Assembly: GCA_015061035.1 (NCBI GenBank)
Contig: SUXK01000002.1
Coordinates: forward strand, 199,628 to 263,627
DNA: 64,000 nucleotides
Reading direction: 5' to 3'
DNA from: Bacteroidales bacterium
Lineage (GTDB): Bacteria > Bacteroidota > Bacteroidia > Bacteroidales > G3-4614
Below, piece by piece: positions 27,646 to 35,941 of the stretch (the stretch's first letter is position 1; each line of letters starts with the position of its first letter). The notes under the pieces are model-generated. The model saw only the letters and a list, made by a program, of their open reading frames with translations, was not told the DNA's origin and searched no databases. A program made the translations under genes and the position numbers.

Positions 27646-29763
27646 GTGAAGAAAATAATATTTTTTATTTTAGTTCTATTTGCACTCTCATCTTTTAAGG
27701 TCTCTGCGAACCCTATTAAAGGATTGCTGGAGAGAATTGATAAGGGTGCTTCGGATAAATTCGTTATTGAGGTTTGCGATAACGACAAAGATTTTTTTGA
27801 ATTGAGTTCAAACAACAATAAGATTGTTGTTAAAGGTAATAACTTTGTTTCTATTGCAACTGGTATTAACTGGTATTTAAAATATTATGCAGGTATTCAT
27901 TTGTCGTGGAACAATATGAGTAATCCCCTGCCCGATTTGCTTCCTATTATTGAAAAACCAATAAGAGTTAATTGTAATGTAAAGTATAGATATGATCTAA
28001 ATTTCTGTACTTTTTCATACTCTATGGCGTTCTGGGATTGGGAGCGTTGGGAACGTGAAATTGACTGGATGGCTCTTCATGGAATAAATTTATCTCTTGC
28101 AGTTACTGGTAGCGAAGGTGTTTGGGTTAATGTTCTTAAGAGACTTAACTACAACGATAGAGAGATTGATGATTTTATTGCAGGACCAGCATTTTCGGCA
28201 TGGTGGTTAATGAATAATCTTGAAGGTTGGGGTGGACCTAATTACAAGAGATGGTATAAACGCCAAGTTTCTCTACAACAGAAAATTCTTGAAAGATTGA
28301 GGGAGTATGGCATTGAACCTGTTTTACCTGGTTACTGCGGTATGATTCCAAGTAATGCTAATGAGAAATTAGGGCTTAATGCTGTTAATACTGGATTGTG
28401 GTGTGGCTATAAAAGACCTTTCTTTATTTTGCCTAACGACTCTAATTTTAACTACATTGCAAATATCTATTATAGTGAACAGGAAAAACTTTTTGGCAAA
28501 ACTAATTTTTATGCAATAGATCCTTTTCATGAGGGAGGTACAACTGAGGGGATTGATATGGCTGAGGCTGGCAAGACCATTATAAATGCTATGAAGCGTT
28601 GCAATAATGATGCTGTTTGGGTGGCACAGGGATGGCAAGGTAATCCTAACAAAGAAATGATTTCTCCAATAAAAAAAGGGGATATGCTTATTTTGGACTT
28701 ACATAGCGAGAGTGCTCCTCAATGGGAACATTACCAAGGGCATGAATGGTCTTACTGTATGCTTTTAAACTTTGGTGGCAATGTTGGGTTACATGGAAAG
28801 TTTGATGCTGTTATTGATGGTTTTTATGATGTAAAAGAGAGTAACAACAGTTCATTGAAAGGTATTGGAATGACTCCTGAGGGAATTGAAAACAATACCA
28901 TTATGTTTGAATTACTTACCGAACTTGCATGGCGTAATGAAAGGTTTGACAAGGATGTGTGGATTAAAGATTACGTTAAAGCGAGATATGGTTACTGTGA
29001 TTCAACACTTGTTAATGTTTGGAAGATTTTAAGATACTCAATTTATAATGCTCCTAAAGAGAACAAACAACAGGGTACTCATGAATCGATATTTTGTGCA
29101 AGACCTGCTTTAGGTGTGAGAAATGCTTCAAAATGGGCTAACTGTGAGGATTACTATAACCCTCAAGAGATTATAAAGGCTACTACTCTTATGGTGGAGA
29201 TTGCCGACAATTATAGAGGTAATAATAATTTTGAGTATGACTTAACCGATATTCTTCGTCAGGCAATAAGTGAAAAAGGAAGATTGGTTTTAAAAGAGAT
29301 TGAGTATGCTTTTGATAGTAATAACAAAGAGTTATTAAACAAAAAATGCGATGAATTCTTAAACTTAATTTTAGCACAAGATTATCTGCTTTCGTGCCGT
29401 AAAGAGTTTATGGTTGGCAACTGGATAGAGTCTGCCCGCAAGATGGGCAAAACTCGCAAAGAGCGTGATTTATATGAGTGGAATGCTAAGGTACAAATTA
29501 CTACTTGGGGTGATAGAAATGCCTCAGAGAATGGAGGGTTAAGAGATTATGCCCACAAGGAGTGGAATGGTATTTTAAAGGATTTATACTATAATCGTTG
29601 GAAGTTATTTTTTGACTGTCTAAAAAATGGGAAAAACCTCGATAATTTTGACTGGTACTCGTTTGATGAGTATTGGATTAAGAATAAAAAATCATACCCC
29701 AACAAACCTTATAATAACATTATAGATATTGCAAAAGATATTTTATTGTTGATTAATGATTAA
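27646..29763 (+). CDS. Alpha-N-acetylglucosaminidase (GH89, NAGLU-like)
   Basis: The 705-residue protein starts with GTG and a signal peptide ending about 'FKVSA' (residue 21), so it acts outside the cytoplasm. Residues 25-100 form the small N-terminal domain, about 105-440 the catalytic barrel ('YSMAFWDWERWEREIDWMAL'), and the rest the helical C-terminal domain. By comparison with human NAGLU, the catalytic glutamates should be Glu296 in 'DPFHEGGTT' and the one in 'GMTPEGIENN'. GH89 enzymes remove terminal alpha-GlcNAc from mucin O-glycans or heparan sulfate. With the sialidase 2 kb away this suggests host-glycan use. No SusCD pair is in view. Confidence 0.93.
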   Translation: MKKIIFFILVLFALSSFKVSANPIKGLLERIDKGASDKFVIEVCDNDKDFFELSSNNNKIVVKGNNFVSIATGINWYLKYYAGIHLSWNNMSNPLPDLLPIIEKPIRVNCNVKYRYDLNFCTFSYSMAFWDWERWEREIDWMALHGINLSLAVTGSEGVWVNVLKRLNYNDREIDDFIAGPAFSAWWLMNNLEGWGGPNYKRWYKRQVSLQQKILERLREYGIEPVLPGYCGMIPSNANEKLGLNAVNTGLWCGYKRPFFILPNDSNFNYIANIYYSEQEKLFGKTNFYAIDPFHEGGTTEGIDMAEAGKTIINAMKRCNNDAVWVAQGWQGNPNKEMISPIKKGDMLILDLHSESAPQWEHYQGHEWSYCMLLNFGGNVGLHGKFDAVIDGFYDVKESNNSSLKGIGMTPEGIENNTIMFELLTELAWRNERFDKDVWIKDYVKARYGYCDSTLVNVWKILRYSIYNAPKENKQQGTHESIFCARPALGVRNASKWANCEDYYNPQEIIKATTLMVEIADNYRGNNNFEYDLTDILRQAISEKGRLVLKEIEYAFDSNNKELLNKKCDEFLNLILAQDYLLSCRKEFMVGNWIESARKMGKTRKERDLYEWNAKVQITTWGDRNASENGGLRDYAHKEWNGILKDLYYNRWKLFFDCLKNGKNLDNFDWYSFDEYWIKNKKSYPNKPYNNIIDIAKDILLLIND

Positions 29764-29783
29764 TTTTTTTAGAAGATAAAATA

Positions 29784-29813
29784 AATCCCAAAGTTTTTGC
29801 AAACTTTGGGATT
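29784..29813. terminator. Bidirectional terminator after the GH89 gene
   Basis: AATCCCAAAGTTT (29784-29796) pairs perfectly with AAACTTTGGGATT (29801-29813) around TTGC. It sits between convergent genes, 20 bases after the GH89 stop and 40 bases beyond the stop of the FdtA-like gene. Confidence 0.85.
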
Positions 29814-29853
29814 CACTTCATTAATCCTACTTTATTATCTAATTTACAGGATT

Positions 29854-30285
29854 CTATTTTATAGATTCTCTGTAATCCATAAATTTTGCATAACTGCGAA
29901 CATAATCTCCTTCATCGTATGGTGCTGATGCCAACACTAATGTTACCGCTCCTGATGAGAAGTTTTTTATCTCACGCCATATTCCTGGAGGTAGAAGTAA
30001 TCCTAAATTGGGACGATTAAGAGTTATGGTTTTGAATTTCTTTCCGTCATCTACAAGAACATCAAAACTTCCACTTACCGCAACTATTAACTGCATCAAC
30101 TCTTTGTGAGCATGACCTCCTCTGTCGCTGGTTGCTGGTACATCATATATGTAATAGACCCTTTTAATATCAAAACCTATTTGATTGTTTGCTCCCTCAA
30201 CGGCTGTAAGGTTGCCGTTTGGTCGGTAATATTTACCTAACTCTATTACTTTACAATCGTTAATATTATATAGTTTCTTATTCAT
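29854..30285 (-). CDS. FdtA/WxcM-like dTDP-sugar 3,4-ketoisomerase (intact HAHK motif)
   Basis: The 143-residue cupin matches the family that isomerises dTDP-4-keto-6-deoxyglucose to the 3-keto sugar before transamination. The conserved start 'GNLTAVEGANNQIGFDIKRV' and the core 'SDRGGHAHKELMQLIVAVSG' are present. The two histidines of HAHK correspond to the catalytic pair of FdtA. It is the last gene of the rmlB-rmlA cluster and overlaps the preceding FdtA-like gene by eight bases. The product is presumably a building block for surface polysaccharide or protein glycosylation. Whether it is the 3,4-ketoisomerase or another ketoisomerase variant cannot be settled from sequence. Confidence 0.85.
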   Translation of the reverse strand: MNKKLYNINDCKVIELGKYYRPNGNLTAVEGANNQIGFDIKRVYYIYDVPATSDRGGHAHKELMQLIVAVSGSFDVLVDDGKKFKTITLNRPNLGLLLPPGIWREIKNFSSGAVTLVLASAPYDEGDYVRSYAKFMDYRESIK

Positions 30286-30691
30286 TGTCTTTTATGTATT
30301 GCAGATATTCATTATAATCTTCAATGTAATCGTCTTGAGAGAAGTGTGTTGACGATAATACTAAGGCAACTGAGTTTGTTGAGAAGTTCTCTATTCTTCG
30401 CCATATTTTATTAGGGATATACACTCCGTTATATGAACGGTTTAGGGTATATACACGCTCCTCTGTACCATCGTTTAGGATTATATCAAAACTGCCTGAA
30501 AGGGCTACTATAAATTCATGCTGTTCTTTAAAAGCATGTCCATAGCGTTTTTCTCCTCCCGGTACATCGTATATCCAATATACACGTTTTATCTCGAAGG
30601 GTATCTGTTTCAACTCTTCTATCACTGATAGATTTCCTCTGAAATCGACCACTTTTGGAAGTTCTACCTTTTTTACTTTATCGAGTGCCAT
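30278..30691 (-). CDS. Second FdtA/WxcM-like cupin, altered active-site motif
   Basis: This 137-residue protein is clearly a paralogue of the next gene downstream: both have 'FEIKRVYWIYDVP/FDIKRVYYIYDVP'-type strands and 'VALSGSFDI/VAVSGSFDV'. Here the HAHK motif reads 'YGHAFKEQHEFIVALSG', so the second catalytic histidine is phenylalanine. It may have changed specificity, work as a partner subunit, or be inactive as a 3,4-ketoisomerase. It sits five bases downstream of rmlA and overlaps its paralogue by eight bases. Confidence 0.82.
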   Translation of the reverse strand: MALDKVKKVELPKVVDFRGNLSVIEELKQIPFEIKRVYWIYDVPGGEKRYGHAFKEQHEFIVALSGSFDIILNDGTEERVYTLNRSYNGVYIPNKIWRRIENFSTNSVALVLSSTHFSQDDYIEDYNEYLQYIKDNE

Positions 30692-30696
30692 GATTT

Positions 30697-31578
30697 TTAT
30701 TTACTATACTCCTCTACTAAGTTTATCAGATATTGCCCATATTGATTTTTCTTCATTGGTTCGGCAATAGCCAATACATCTTTTGCTGTTATCCAACGAT
30801 TACGGAAGGCTATCTCTTCAAGACATGCAACTTTTAATCCTTGTCGTTTCTCTATTGTTCCTATGAAATTTGAAGCATCAAAAAGTGATTCGTGTGTTCC
30901 TGTATCAAGCCAAGCAAAACCACGTCCTAATAATGAGATTTTTAATCCTTGCGTCTCTTTGAATACATTGTTTACTGTTGTTATCTCTAACTCTCCTCGT
31001 GCCGAAGGTTTTATACTTTTTGCTATCTCCACTACTCTATTTGGATAGAAATATAATCCTACTACGGCATAATTTGATTTTGGATTTTGGGGTTTCTCAA
31101 TTATTGACGTTACATTTAACTCTTCATCAAAGGTTGCAACGCCATAACGTTCTGGATCATTTACCCAATATCCAAATATTGTTGCTTCGCCATTCTCTGC
31201 TTTTGCTACTGCATTTTTTAACATCTTAGAAAAGCCTTGACCATAGAAAATATTATCTCCCAATACCATACAGGCAGCATCGTTGCCAATAAACTCTTCT
31301 CCTATTATAAATGCTTGTGCCAATCCATCGGGTGATGGTTGCTCAGCATAACTAAATTTTACTCCAAATTGTGACCCATCACCTAATAGTCGTTTAAATC
31401 CAGGTAAATCAGTGGGTGTTGATATTATTAATATTTCGCGTATCCCTGCTAACATTAATACTGATATGGGATAGTATATCATTGGTTTGTCATATATAGG
31501 AAGCATCTGCTTTGATACTCCTTTTGTTATGGGATATAATCTTGTTCCCGAACCTCCTGCCAATACAATTCCTTTCAT
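30697..31578 (-). CDS. rmlA: Glucose-1-phosphate thymidylyltransferase
   Basis: The 293-residue enzyme makes dTDP-glucose from dTTP and glucose-1-phosphate, the first step of dTDP-deoxysugar synthesis. The nucleotide-binding motif '[20 protein letters not shown]' is at residues 6-25, followed by '[15 protein letters not shown]'. Later motifs include '[11 protein letters not shown]', '[18 protein letters not shown]' and '[10 protein letters not shown]'. Length and motifs match RmlA/RfbA. It lies 28 bases downstream of rmlB and five bases upstream of the first FdtA-like gene. Confidence 0.96.
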   Translation of the reverse strand: MKGIVLAGGSGTRLYPITKGVSKQMLPIYDKPMIYYPISVLMLAGIREILIISTPTDLPGFKRLLGDGSQFGVKFSYAEQPSPDGLAQAFIIGEEFIGNDAACMVLGDNIFYGQGFSKMLKNAVAKAENGEATIFGYWVNDPERYGVATFDEELNVTSIIEKPQNPKSNYAVVGLYFYPNRVVEIAKSIKPSARGELEITTVNNVFKETQGLKISLLGRGFAWLDTGTHESLFDASNFIGTIEKRQGLKVACLEEIAFRNRWITAKDVLAIAEPMKKNQYGQYLINLVEEYSK

Positions 31579-31606
31579 TGTTTTATGTTTTTAGGGTATT
31601 ACTCTT

Positions 31607-32806
31607 TTATCTGTTTTTATACATTTGTTCGTAATATTTTTGATAATCGCCACTTGCTACCTCCTCTACCCAATCTTGATTATCCAAGTTCCAACGAATG
31701 GTCTTCTCTATTCCTACGGTAAAGGGAGTCTCGGGATACCAGCCTAACTCTCTTGCTGTTTTTGAGGGATCAATTGCATATCGCATATCGTGTCCCAATC
31801 TATCACCAACATATGTTATCAGGTCATAGTTTATCATTTCAACAGGTACTTTTAACACCGATTGATATGATGGCTCTTCTTTCATTATTCGAGCAATGGT
31901 ATCAATTACCAATTTTACAATGTTTATATTTGTCTCCTCGTTAAATCCTCCAATATTATAAACCTCGCCTACTCTTCCTGAATTTAATACCATATCTATG
32001 GCTTTTGCATGGTCTTCAACATAGAGCCAATCACGAACATTCTCGCCTTTGCCATATACGGGGAGTTTTTTGCCTTCAAGGATATTCTTTATGATTAATG
32101 GTATCAACTTCTCAGGGAAGTGATATGGCCCATAGTTATTTGAACAACGAGTTATATTTATTGGCATCTTATATGTTTCGTTGTATGCTCTAACTATTAA
32201 ATCGGCACTTGTTTTTGATGCTGAGTATGGAGAACGTGGATCTAATGGTGTTGTCTCAGTGAAATATTTATCTCCGTATGTCTTTATATCTGTTCTTCCT
32301 TTTACTACTTGTTTAACCTCTTCATCGGTTATCTCCAATGGTTGTGGTTGGTCATAATCTTTACTTAATGAGCCATACACCTCATCAGTTGAAACTTGGA
32401 GATATTTTTTCCCATCTTTGTATGTTGGGTATCCATTTGAATCTTTTCCTGTTGTCCATGCCTGTTTAGCACACTCCAACATATTTTGAGTTCCAAGTAT
32501 ATTGGTTTCTAAGAATAGTTGTGGGTTTGTGATACTTCTGTCAACATGCGACTCGGCCGCAAAGTTTACTACATAGTCGATGTCATGTTTTGAAAATATC
32601 TCTGATACTTTTTCTTTATCGCATATATCCCCCAACACAAACTCAACTCTACTATCCTCAATCTCGTTTTTTATTGTTCCTAAGTTTCCTGCGTATGTTA
32701 GTTTATCAAGAATTACGATATATATATCATCGTATTTTGATAACATATACTTTACAAAGTTTGCTCCTATGAAACCAGCAGCTCCTGTTACAAGATATTT
32801 TTTCAT
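31607..32806 (-). CDS. rmlB: dTDP-glucose 4,6-dehydratase
   Basis: The 399-residue enzyme turns dTDP-glucose into dTDP-4-keto-6-deoxyglucose. It is an extended short-chain dehydrogenase: NAD motif 'VTGAAGFIGANFV' at residues 6-18, 'FAAESHVDRSI', 'STDEVYGSL' and the catalytic 'YSASKTSADL'. It is slightly longer than the typical 350 residues because of an insertion near residues 120-170, common in Bacteroidota RmlB. It is the first gene of a four-gene cluster with rmlA and two FdtA-like cupins. No rmlC or rmlD is present here, so the route points away from rhamnose. Confidence 0.95.
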   Translation of the reverse strand: MKKYLVTGAAGFIGANFVKYMLSKYDDIYIVILDKLTYAGNLGTIKNEIEDSRVEFVLGDICDKEKVSEIFSKHDIDYVVNFAAESHVDRSITNPQLFLETNILGTQNMLECAKQAWTTGKDSNGYPTYKDGKKYLQVSTDEVYGSLSKDYDQPQPLEITDEEVKQVVKGRTDIKTYGDKYFTETTPLDPRSPYSASKTSADLIVRAYNETYKMPINITRCSNNYGPYHFPEKLIPLIIKNILEGKKLPVYGKGENVRDWLYVEDHAKAIDMVLNSGRVGEVYNIGGFNEETNINIVKLVIDTIARIMKEEPSYQSVLKVPVEMINYDLITYVGDRLGHDMRYAIDPSKTARELGWYPETPFTVGIEKTIRWNLDNQDWVEEVASGDYQKYYEQMYKNR

Positions 32807-32828
32807 ATAATATATGGTATATTTATTG

Positions 32829-32836
32829 CGAAGGTA
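32829..32836 (-). promoter_or_regulatory. -7 box of the rmlBA cluster
   Basis: Read leftward, this is TACCTTCG, the TAnnTTCG variant, 23 bases upstream of the rmlB ATG. Confidence 0.45.
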
Positions 32837-32977
32837 ATAATTATTTTTTAAATATGCAGTTACTACTTAACTATTTATCTCAACTTTTACCATTTAAAGC
32901 GATATTTAAAATAAACAACTTTATTTGTATAGTGGTTCTTTGAGAATAGAAATTCTTTTACATAATTATATTATAAA

Positions 32978-33016
32978 ACAAAAACAGAAAAGATTAACCA
33001 ACCTCTTCTGTTTTGT
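32978..33016 (-). terminator. Probable terminator of the five-barrel operon
   Basis: Bases around 32978-32993 (core AAAACAG, then AAGA) pair with 33004-33016 (TCTT, then CTGTTTTGT), with small A bulges. It begins 30 bases beyond the stop of the last gene of the operon. Apart from this hairpin and the rmlB -7 box, the gap 32807-33045 shows nothing I can name. Confidence 0.5.
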
Positions 33017-33045
33017 ATTATAGTAAAATATTCTTTTTATGTATT

Positions 33046-35934
33046 TTAGAATTTGAAATCAAATCCTGCTAACAGCATTGCTGTTGCATCAAATCCTGCA
33101 TTTGATTTGTATCCGTCAATCTTATCTCCGTAGAATACTCCTCGTGGCTCTATATAGAAGTTTATCTTGTCGGTTACTCTTACATTTGCTTTAAGACCAA
33201 ATGCTAAATTATATGTTGTTTTTACTGATGGATTATCGCCTGTTACTGGTACTACGGCTCCTGCTCCTGCAAAAATTATTGCATCAAATTTAGATTGAGG
33301 ATCGTACCCAGTTATCAAGTTTGTCATATTCAACATATAGTCAATTCGAGGTGCAACTACTCCCATCTTCTCTCCTATTGTTTCGAAAGGTTTTTTAATT
33401 TGGTTGTACTCTGCATTTATTCTCAATCCGTGTACTGGTGTTATCCAACGTCCGTATGATATACCTCCAGAGTATGTCATCTTATCAGCAAATTTACCAG
33501 TAAACTTAGACATTAATGTATTTCCGTATAGTCCTAAACCTCCATACATTGAGATAAAGTTTTTATCTTCCATCTCTGAAGTTGCAACAGTACCTCTGTC
33601 GGCTTTATTCATTGTATATGTTAATCCTGCCAATAGCGCTACATTTGTTTTTTGTTTGTTTTCTCCGTCAAACTTATTCAAATATACGGCTACCTGAGGT
33701 TCTACATAAATACCTATTTTGGGTGTTACATTGAATACTCCTTGAACACTTCCTTTAAATCCTGGTATGAAGCGTTTGTTATGATTTACTATTGAGAATC
33801 CTGTGTGAACTCCTGCTATTAGATTTAAATCGAATAAACGATATGGTTTATATCCCAATGCTGCATTCATTAGTGAGAACATTACATCTGCTTCTAATCC
33901 TGCATGTGAGATATCTTTTTCGTTAGTTTCGCCATTCAATTTCTCAGCCATTGCACTTACTCTCCATCCTAATACTGGAGATTCCCAGCATCCTACTGAT
34001 AAGCGTCCCATAGGACCTACTCTAAATTTGGCATTATCAAATAGTCGGTTATCAAGGTTTCCTGATGCTCCTGCTCCTATTGAGAAGAATAATCGTTTGC
34101 CCTCATTTGCCAAGAACTGCTCATACGAAGATGCTTCATAACCTTTTAATGCGTATGTTGTACCTACGTTGGCTGTCATTACTATTGACTTGCGAGTTAC
34201 TATTGTATTGGTAAATACTCCTCGTGTTGGCGACCACATTGCATGTGGCTCAACATATAGGCTCCAATTCTTCATCAAATTGAAGTTTCCTCTGAAGAAT
34301 GCTTGTAATGCTGGATAGAACGATGAGTGGTGATATATTGCAGAAACTCCTGCACCTCCTATTACCTCAAAGAGTCTGTCTTCGCGATAACCTGCAACAA
34401 CATTTGTCATATTCAACAAATAGTCAACACCTAATGTTAATGTTCTTGCTCTATAAGGGCTGTTTGTTAAACTATATGGACTGCGTGTTCCAAACAACAA
34501 TGCTCCTCCTGTTACTTGCAATCCTGAATTTTTAGTAAACCACTTACCAATTCCTATATTGAAACGGTATGCCATTGCATCTCCCCCAGATAAGTCTTGT
34601 GAAAATCTTTCAATTGTTCCTCCTACTCCTGCTGATGCCGACACAAACATATGGTCTGTTTTTGACTTATGTGCAAATATGTCGTTGTCTTTTTTATACT
34701 CATTGTCGCTACTATGATAAGTTACACCAAATAACATTGATGCTACTCCATCAAAACGGTTGTTTTGGGCATGTGTGTATGTTTTGTTGTAGAACGACAT
34801 TCTTGGCTCCATAAAAAGGTCTACTGTTGGAGATACTCGGAAAGCTCCTTGCAATCCAATTCCTAAACCTCCTGCTACCTTCCATCCTGAATCTACATAT
34901 TTGGTTGCCGCTAACTCAACTCCAAATGTTCCTATTAACTTGAAAATACGTTTCTCGTTGTATCCTCCAAACAAATTACTATAATTTACCATGTAATCTG
35001 CTCTTCCTACTCCGTTTATCAACATATTTTCAGATGTTACTCCATTATCAGGGATATAAGGTGCAAATCCTGCCAACGCTGATAGTCTTAAACCTTGTAC
35101 TTGATTGAACCATCCTCCAAATCCTAACATTCCGCTAAATCCAGCATAGTTACGACCTTTTAAATTCATTAATCGGGTGGTTACTCGTTGTACTCCAAAG
35201 GCTGTTGTAAAGAATAGATTATTTCTAAATCCTGAGTTTGTAAAATCTGTTGTCTTACGTTTTTCTTCGGGTACCATATTATAGGTTACTCCGACTGTTA
35301 CCTCAGGCATTAAATCAAACTTACGTTCAAGGTCTTTATCCCTATCATTATATGTATCGTTTGCCAATGTTACCTTTGGCTCAATATATAAATCAATTAA
35401 TGGTGTTAGAGTAAAGTTTCCTTGAAATCCTAATACTCCTCCAAATAGATTGTTTCCGTTGCCGTACTGGTATGAACGTTTATATGTTAATCCCGCTATT
35501 CCATAAAGCTCAAATAGTCGTTCGGGATTGTATCCTCGTACAAATGCACTGATGTTTGCTAAATAGTCAGCATTAAATCCGAATATACCAAAAGTCTCTG
35601 TTCCTCTGTCATAGAGATATGACATATCAATACCAAATCTTGCTCCTATTACGGGAGTAAACCATTTTCCTACATAATAACGCATTGCCGGACCTACTTC
35701 GGTTCCATGCTGTCCGTTCAAGAAGTTAAATTGTGCTCCTGCCGCCACACTCATAAATGTGTGGTCCTTAAATTTGGGATTGTCAAATTTTTCGAGTCTT
35801 GGACGTTTTTGCAAACGATAATCTAACGCATTCAACTGTGCTAATGATTCTGATGAGAATATTGTCATCATTATCATTATTATGAGTAGATTTCGTACAA
35901 CTCCTATCTTATTATATATCTGTATCTTTTTCAT
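33046..35934 (-). CDS. Outer-membrane protein with five consecutive barrel-like units
   Basis: From the ATG at 35934, eight bases after the upstream stop, the protein has 962 residues; an in-frame ATG at 35967 would overlap the upstream gene. A signal peptide ends near 'SSESLAQ'. The rest is five related units of about 165 residues (60-220, 240-406, 429-595, 615-775, 793-962). Each has alternating beta strands, a 'DYLLNMTN..GY...RLFE' element and a late strand such as 'IDLYIEP', 'VDLFMEP', 'LYVEP', 'IGIYVEP' or 'INFYIEP'. The chain ends in 'AGFDFKF', an outer-membrane-like final strand. I know no named family for the whole protein. It is the last gene of an operon with a DUF3575 protein and an OmpA-like/TPR-like protein. 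Barrel fold is inferred, function unknown. Confidence 0.8.
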   Translation of the reverse strand: MKKIQIYNKIGVVRNLLIIMIMMTIFSSESLAQLNALDYRLQKRPRLEKFDNPKFKDHTFMSVAAGAQFNFLNGQHGTEVGPAMRYYVGKWFTPVIGARFGIDMSYLYDRGTETFGIFGFNADYLANISAFVRGYNPERLFELYGIAGLTYKRSYQYGNGNNLFGGVLGFQGNFTLTPLIDLYIEPKVTLANDTYNDRDKDLERKFDLMPEVTVGVTYNMVPEEKRKTTDFTNSGFRNNLFFTTAFGVQRVTTRLMNLKGRNYAGFSGMLGFGGWFNQVQGLRLSALAGFAPYIPDNGVTSENMLINGVGRADYMVNYSNLFGGYNEKRIFKLIGTFGVELAATKYVDSGWKVAGGLGIGLQGAFRVSPTVDLFMEPRMSFYNKTYTHAQNNRFDGVASMLFGVTYHSSDNEYKKDNDIFAHKSKTDHMFVSASAGVGGTIERFSQDLSGGDAMAYRFNIGIGKWFTKNSGLQVTGGALLFGTRSPYSLTNSPYRARTLTLGVDYLLNMTNVVAGYREDRLFEVIGGAGVSAIYHHSSFYPALQAFFRGNFNLMKNWSLYVEPHAMWSPTRGVFTNTIVTRKSIVMTANVGTTYALKGYEASSYEQFLANEGKRLFFSIGAGASGNLDNRLFDNAKFRVGPMGRLSVGCWESPVLGWRVSAMAEKLNGETNEKDISHAGLEADVMFSLMNAALGYKPYRLFDLNLIAGVHTGFSIVNHNKRFIPGFKGSVQGVFNVTPKIGIYVEPQVAVYLNKFDGENKQKTNVALLAGLTYTMNKADRGTVATSEMEDKNFISMYGGLGLYGNTLMSKFTGKFADKMTYSGGISYGRWITPVHGLRINAEYNQIKKPFETIGEKMGVVAPRIDYMLNMTNLITGYDPQSKFDAIIFAGAGAVVPVTGDNPSVKTTYNLAFGLKANVRVTDKINFYIEPRGVFYGDKIDGYKSNAGFDATAMLLAGFDFKF
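33049..35757 (-). repeat. Five tandem protein-level repeats within the barrel gene
   Basis: In gene order, the repeat units occupy about 35757-35275, 35217-34717, 34650-34150, 34092-33610 and 33558-33049. Similarity is visible in protein (GY..x..R.F, then 'YIEP'-type strands), while DNA copies have diverged, so the duplications are old. Confidence 0.8.
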
Positions 35935-35941
35935 TTCCACT

